A DNA stretch of 10,122 nt. Source: CAYURR01 sp964446745 (lineage in GTDB: Bacteria > Bacillota > Clostridia > Lachnospirales > WQUN01). Positions 7,561-10,122 of the stretch are shown piece by piece. The position numbers were made by a program, and so were the translations under genes. Location: the NCBI GenBank assembly GCA_964446745.1, contig CAYURR010000109.1:1-10122 (forward strand), given 5' to 3'. Each line of letters starts with the position of its first letter. Within the stretch, counting starts at the first letter, position 1. The notes beneath the pieces were generated by a model. The model was not told the DNA's origin. It was given only the letters and a program-made list of their open reading frames with translations, and searched no databases.

Positions 7561-7638
7561 ATGAAAAGACTTTTAACATTATCGTTGGCGGTGTATATGT
7601 GCATAAGCACTACGTTTACATCCTATGGTGCGCAAGCA
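7561..7638 (+). other. Signal peptide (export signal) of the heptad-repeat protein
   Basis: Residues 1-26 show a basic start (MKR), a hydrophobic core and the small-residue motif A24-Q25-A26. Pro27 would follow a cut at A26, which signal peptidase I usually disfavours, so the exact cut is uncertain and an uncleaved N-terminal anchor is possible. Cys14 has no lipobox context. Confidence 0.75.
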
Positions 7639-10122
7639 CCGCAAAAGGAAGAGAGCATCTACGTATTACTAAACCGAGATGGCAGCCCCAGGGAGGCATA
7701 TGCGGTCAATAGTTTTGAAGGTTTTTCTGGTGGGGCGCTGACCGATTTCGGCAGCTATGAATATGTAAAAAACATTACATCAAAGGATAATTTGGCTATA
7801 CAAAACGGGATGGTAGAAGGTGAAATGCCCGAGGGTAAGGTTGCCTATGAGGGCAAGCTGTCCGACAGCAACATCCCATGGGATATCAGTATCCAATACA
7901 TGTTGAACGGAGAGGGCATAAGAGCGGAAGAACTGGGCAGCAGAGACGGCGCACTGCGTATAGTGATCTCTATCGCTCAGAACAACAGTGTGGACAGTGT
8001 GTTCTACGATAACTACGCTCTGCAGGTAGGCGCAACGTTGGATACCCAAAAATGTAAAAACATTAAGGTCGAGGGCGGCAACATAGCGAATGTAGGTGAT
8101 ATGAAGAACATCACATTTATGAAAATGCCGGGCAAGGACGCGACATATGTAATAGCGGCCGATGTCAGCGCGTTTGAGATGCAACCGATCACGATCAACG
8201 GGATATCGTTGGGCATGAACATAGACATCGACACCAATGAGATAGCCTCTAGGTTTGAGGAGCTAAAGGACGGCACGAGGAGGCTCGACGAGGGCGCTCT
8301 GGAGCTCAAGGATGGGGCAACGCAGTTGGCGGACGGCACGGTTAAACTGAAGGACGGCGTGACGGGGCTCGCAGATGGAGTAAGCCGTTTCAGGGACGGG
8401 GCGTCCGAGCTTTTAAGCGGCGCGGGGGAATTGACGGACGGAGCGGCAAAGCTCAATGACGGGAGCGGCGCACTTCTGGACGGTACCTCCGAGCTCAAAA
8501 ACGGCGCATCGGAGCTCACGGACGGCACCACCAAGCTCGATGAAGGCGCGGTCAAATTAGCAGACGGCGTAACAGAGCTCAGGGATGGTGTTGACGAGCT
8601 CACGGACGGCACCGGAAAGGTCAGCGACGGCGCGAACAATCTATTGAACGGTACCACAGAGCTGCGTAACGGATCAAGTGATCTAAAGACGGCGGCGGGT
8701 AAGCTCGATACGGGTGCATGGAAATTGGTCGACGGCACATCAAAGCTCATGGACGGCGGCTATAAATCCGTAGAGGGTGTGACGAAGCTCAATAACGGAA
8801 TGGTGCAGGTCATGAGCGGCGCATATGAATTGAACACGGGTATAAACGAATACGCAAGCAAGTCCGGCACACTCACGAGCGGCTCCAAGGAGGTGCTTGC
8901 TGCGATAGAAAAGATCAAGACCTCGATTGGAGGCATCGGTGCCGGTAGCGTTCAAGAGCTTGTAGCGGCCTCGGATGGCTTTTCAAGCAATCTGAACGCG
9001 GCGTCAACGGGACTGACGCAGTCTAGCACCGGATTGACCGCGATGGTGGGCGAACTCACTGCGATCGCGGCCACGAACCCGGATGTCGCTGCGGTGCTTA
9101 GCAGATATCAAATGGCTATAGGTGGGGTTACACAATCTGCGGGCGCAGTCGACCAACTCTCGAGTGGATATGCGCAGATCCATAACGGTCTGACGACACT
9201 GAGCAGTGCCATGACAGGCTTTGCACAGCTATCGGAGGGTATCAATACACTGTCGACTCAATATACCAAGCTTGATGCGGGGATTTCTGAGTACGCGAGC
9301 GGGTTCAGTAAAATCATGAACGGTTACTCGAATATCTATAGCGCACTCGGTGAGCTATCAAGCGGCTCGTCTAATCTGAAAAATGGTATCGACACGTTGT
9401 ATAGCGGCACGATGGAACTATATAGCGGTAGCATCGAGCTGCATACGGGCATCCGTGAACTCGGTACCGGTGTGAACAAGCTCTCGGAAGGTGCAACAAA
9501 TTTGTATAACGGCGTGTCCGAACTGGCAAACGGCACGAGGGATCTAAACAGCGGCGCAATAGAGCTTAGAAACGGTGTGCAAAAGTTATACGATAACACC
9601 TCGGAATTTAGGAGCGGAGCAAGGGATTTAAAGGACGGCGCGTTAAGGCTGTATGACGGCGTATCCGAGTTGCACGAGGGCGCAATTGATCTCGCTAACG
9701 GCACAAAAGACCTGCATGAGGGATCGGTAGCATTGTACGATGGGCAAAAGACCCTGTACGACGGCAGCGAGGAGCTTTCAGAGGGCGTAGATGAGCTATA
9801 TAACGGCAGTACAGATCTACTCGACGGTGCGACGAGGCTCTCTGACGGCACAAAGGAATTGGCTGATGGCACGTTTGAGCTTAAGGATAAGACCGGCACG
9901 ATCGACACAGATGTAGCAAATCAAATAAATGATAAGATCAGCGAATTCTCGAAAGCGGATTTCGTACCCGTCTCGTTTACATCCACGCGAAACACGAATG
10001 TTTCGTCCGTGCAATTCGTTATGAAAACGGACACAATAGAAAAGCCAGAGGTACCGACTTTGGTAGCTGCGGAGCAACCCAAGCTCAGTTTCTGGCAAAA
10101 GTTATTAAAGCTATTTGGTTTA
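7561..10122 (+). CDS. Large secreted Leu-x-x-Gly heptad-repeat protein, open at the window end
   Basis: 854 codons are visible with no stop before the right edge. The order is: a signal-type segment (1-26: KR, hydrophobic LLTLSLAVYMCIST, then AQA); an N-terminal domain (about 27-230) with motifs such as VNSFEG, TDFGSYEYVKNIT, IPWDISIQYMLNG, FYDNYALQVGATLD and MPGKDATYVIAADVSAFEM; heptad array 1 (235-444); a less regular segment (445-532) lacking the strict pattern; heptad array 2 (533-773); a Ser/Thr/Asn-rich tail; and a hydrophobic, basic end FWQKLLKLFGL. The heptads follow L-x-(D/N/S)-G-x-x-x, the repeat known from YhgE/Pip-type and MMPL-linked proteins of Gram-positive bacteria. From memory, the N-terminal motifs match a widespread uncharacterised family. 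The protein should act outside the membrane, probably as a long helical rod serving the MMPL pump; this role is inference. The tail suggests that the true stop is close to the window end. Confidence 0.88.
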   Translation, partial: MKRLLTLSLAVYMCISTTFTSYGAQAPQKEESIYVLLNRDGSPREAYAVNSFEGFSGGALTDFGSYEYVKNITSKDNLAIQNGMVEGEMPEGKVAYEGKLSDSNIPWDISIQYMLNGEGIRAEELGSRDGALRIVISIAQNNSVDSVFYDNYALQVGATLDTQKCKNIKVEGGNIANVGDMKNITFMKMPGKDATYVIAADVSAFEMQPITINGISLGMNIDIDTNEIASRFEELKDGTRRLDEGALELKDGATQLADGTVKLKDGVTGLADGVSRFRDGASELLSGAGELTDGAAKLNDGSGALLDGTSELKNGASELTDGTTKLDEGAVKLADGVTELRDGVDELTDGTGKVSDGANNLLNGTTELRNGSSDLKTAAGKLDTGAWKLVDGTSKLMDGGYKSVEGVTKLNNGMVQVMSGAYELNTGINEYASKSGTLTSGSKEVLAAIEKIKTSIGGIGAGSVQELVAASDGFSSNLNAASTGLTQSSTGLTAMVGELTAIAATNPDVAAVLSRYQMAIGGVTQSAGAVDQLSSGYAQIHNGLTTLSSAMTGFAQLSEGINTLSTQYTKLDAGISEYASGFSKIMNGYSNIYSALGELSSGSSNLKNGIDTLYSGTMELYSGSIELHTGIRELGTGVNKLSEGATNLYNGVSELANGTRDLNSGAIELRNGVQKLYDNTSEFRSGARDLKDGALRLYDGVSELHEGAIDLANGTKDLHEGSVALYDGQKTLYDGSEELSEGVDELYNGSTDLLDGATRLSDGTKELADGTFELKDKTGTIDTDVANQINDKISEFSKADFVPVSFTSTRNTNVSSVQFVMKTDTIEKPEVPTLVAAEQPKLSFWQKLLKLFGL
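8263..8892 (+). repeat. Heptad array 1: 30 consecutive 21-base units (residues 235-444)
   Basis: Units run without a break from LKDGTRR to LTSGSKE. By hand count, 25 of 30 begin with Leu (others F, V, S, V, Y) and 28 of 30 have Gly at position 4 (exceptions LKTAAGK and YASKSGT). Position 3 is usually Asp or Asn. At DNA level many units share GAGCTC...GACGGC, but neighbouring copies differ in their third codon bases, so this is an old, diversified array. Position 2 is mostly K, A, T, D, R or N, and there is no Tyr there. Confidence 0.92.
8893..9156 (+). other. Segment between the two heptad arrays (residues 445-532)
   Basis: The strict L-x-x-G heptad stops here. The segment is rich in Ala, Gly, Ser and Thr, with helix-like stretches such as VLAAIEKIKTSIGG and PDVAAVLSRYQMAIGG. 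Its position between two long arrays is what a hinge or tip of a folded-back rod would look like; that is inference. Confidence 0.55.
9157..9879 (+). repeat. Heptad array 2: about 34 units (residues 533-773), 25 of them strict
   Basis: The array begins with nine looser units (533-598, with a 3-residue insertion FAQ at 554-556) and continues as 25 strict units from LSSGSSN (599) to LADGTFE (767-773). In the strict part 24 of 25 begin with Leu (one Phe) and 24 of 25 have Gly at position 4 (exception LYDNTSE). Unlike array 1, position 2 is often Tyr (eight units) or His (three units). A decayed unit, LKDKTGT, follows. Confidence 0.9.

Noticed and set aside
7561..7602. Cys14 in the signal segment considered as a lipoprotein attachment site
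   Set aside because: The preceding residues (AVYM) are not a lipobox, and the Cys lies inside the hydrophobic core rather than at its end.
8013..8750. Long minus-strand open frame rich in Ser and Pro (245 codons)
   Set aside because: It is the antisense of heptad array 1. The 21-base period of the real gene produces a periodic Ala/Pro-Ser pattern and keeps stops out. It has no domain logic, and the plus-strand frame has a signal peptide and ribosome site.
8263..9879. Regular 21-base repeats considered as a CRISPR or minisatellite array
   Set aside because: The period is an exact seven codons in an open frame, there are no spacers, and third-base divergence shows protein-level selection.
9336..9908. 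Second Ser/Pro-rich minus-strand open frame (190 codons)
   Set aside because: Antisense of heptad array 2, for the same reason.

Overview
The window carries two divergent operons and reads like a chromosomal envelope or export locus of a Gram-positive, probably Clostridia-type member of the Bacillota. The evidence for the host is indirect. GC looks moderate by eye, ATA (Ile) and AGG/CGC (Arg) codons are both common, the Shine-Dalgarno sequences are strong and G-rich, and the last gene belongs to a type of secreted Leu-x-x-Gly heptad-repeat protein that I know mainly from Gram-positive bacteria. I see no tRNA, rRNA, IS element, CRISPR array or phage gene.

Left half (bases 1 to 3557, minus strand): two ABC half-exporters, each a membrane domain fused to a nucleotide-binding domain. 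They overlap by 8 bases (ATGACTAA) and should form a heterodimer. The downstream gene runs off the left edge shortly after its H-loop. It carries a 10-residue tandem duplication in a predicted outer loop that its partner lacks.

Centre (3558 to 3751): a divergent control region of about 190 bases. It holds a perfect inverted repeat, GAAATGT-AA-ACATTTC, and an 11-base direct repeat, TGAAATGTAAA, whose copies are 21 bases apart. A minus-strand promoter candidate overlaps both repeats, and a plus-strand promoter candidate lies just to the right.

Right half (3752 to the window end, plus strand): a tightly coupled operon. It encodes an OmpR-type response regulator, a membrane histidine kinase with a short outer loop, a 12-TM RND/MMPL-family transporter, and a very large secreted protein of at least 854 residues. 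The first three genes are joined by ATGA stop/start overlaps and the fourth follows after 13 bases. The large protein has a signal peptide and a roughly 200-residue N-terminal domain. It also has about 64 heptads of the form L-x-(D/N/S)-G-x-x-x in two arrays, separated by an 88-residue hinge-like segment.

Working model (inference): the two-component system senses an envelope signal and controls its own operon, and possibly the divergent ABC pair, through the shared repeats. The MMPL pump and the heptad-repeat protein would act together at or across the cell wall on a lipid, peptide or toxic compound. No substrate can be named from the sequence. The most interesting parts are the heptad-repeat protein and its coupling to the MMPL pump, the two-component system and the ABC pair.
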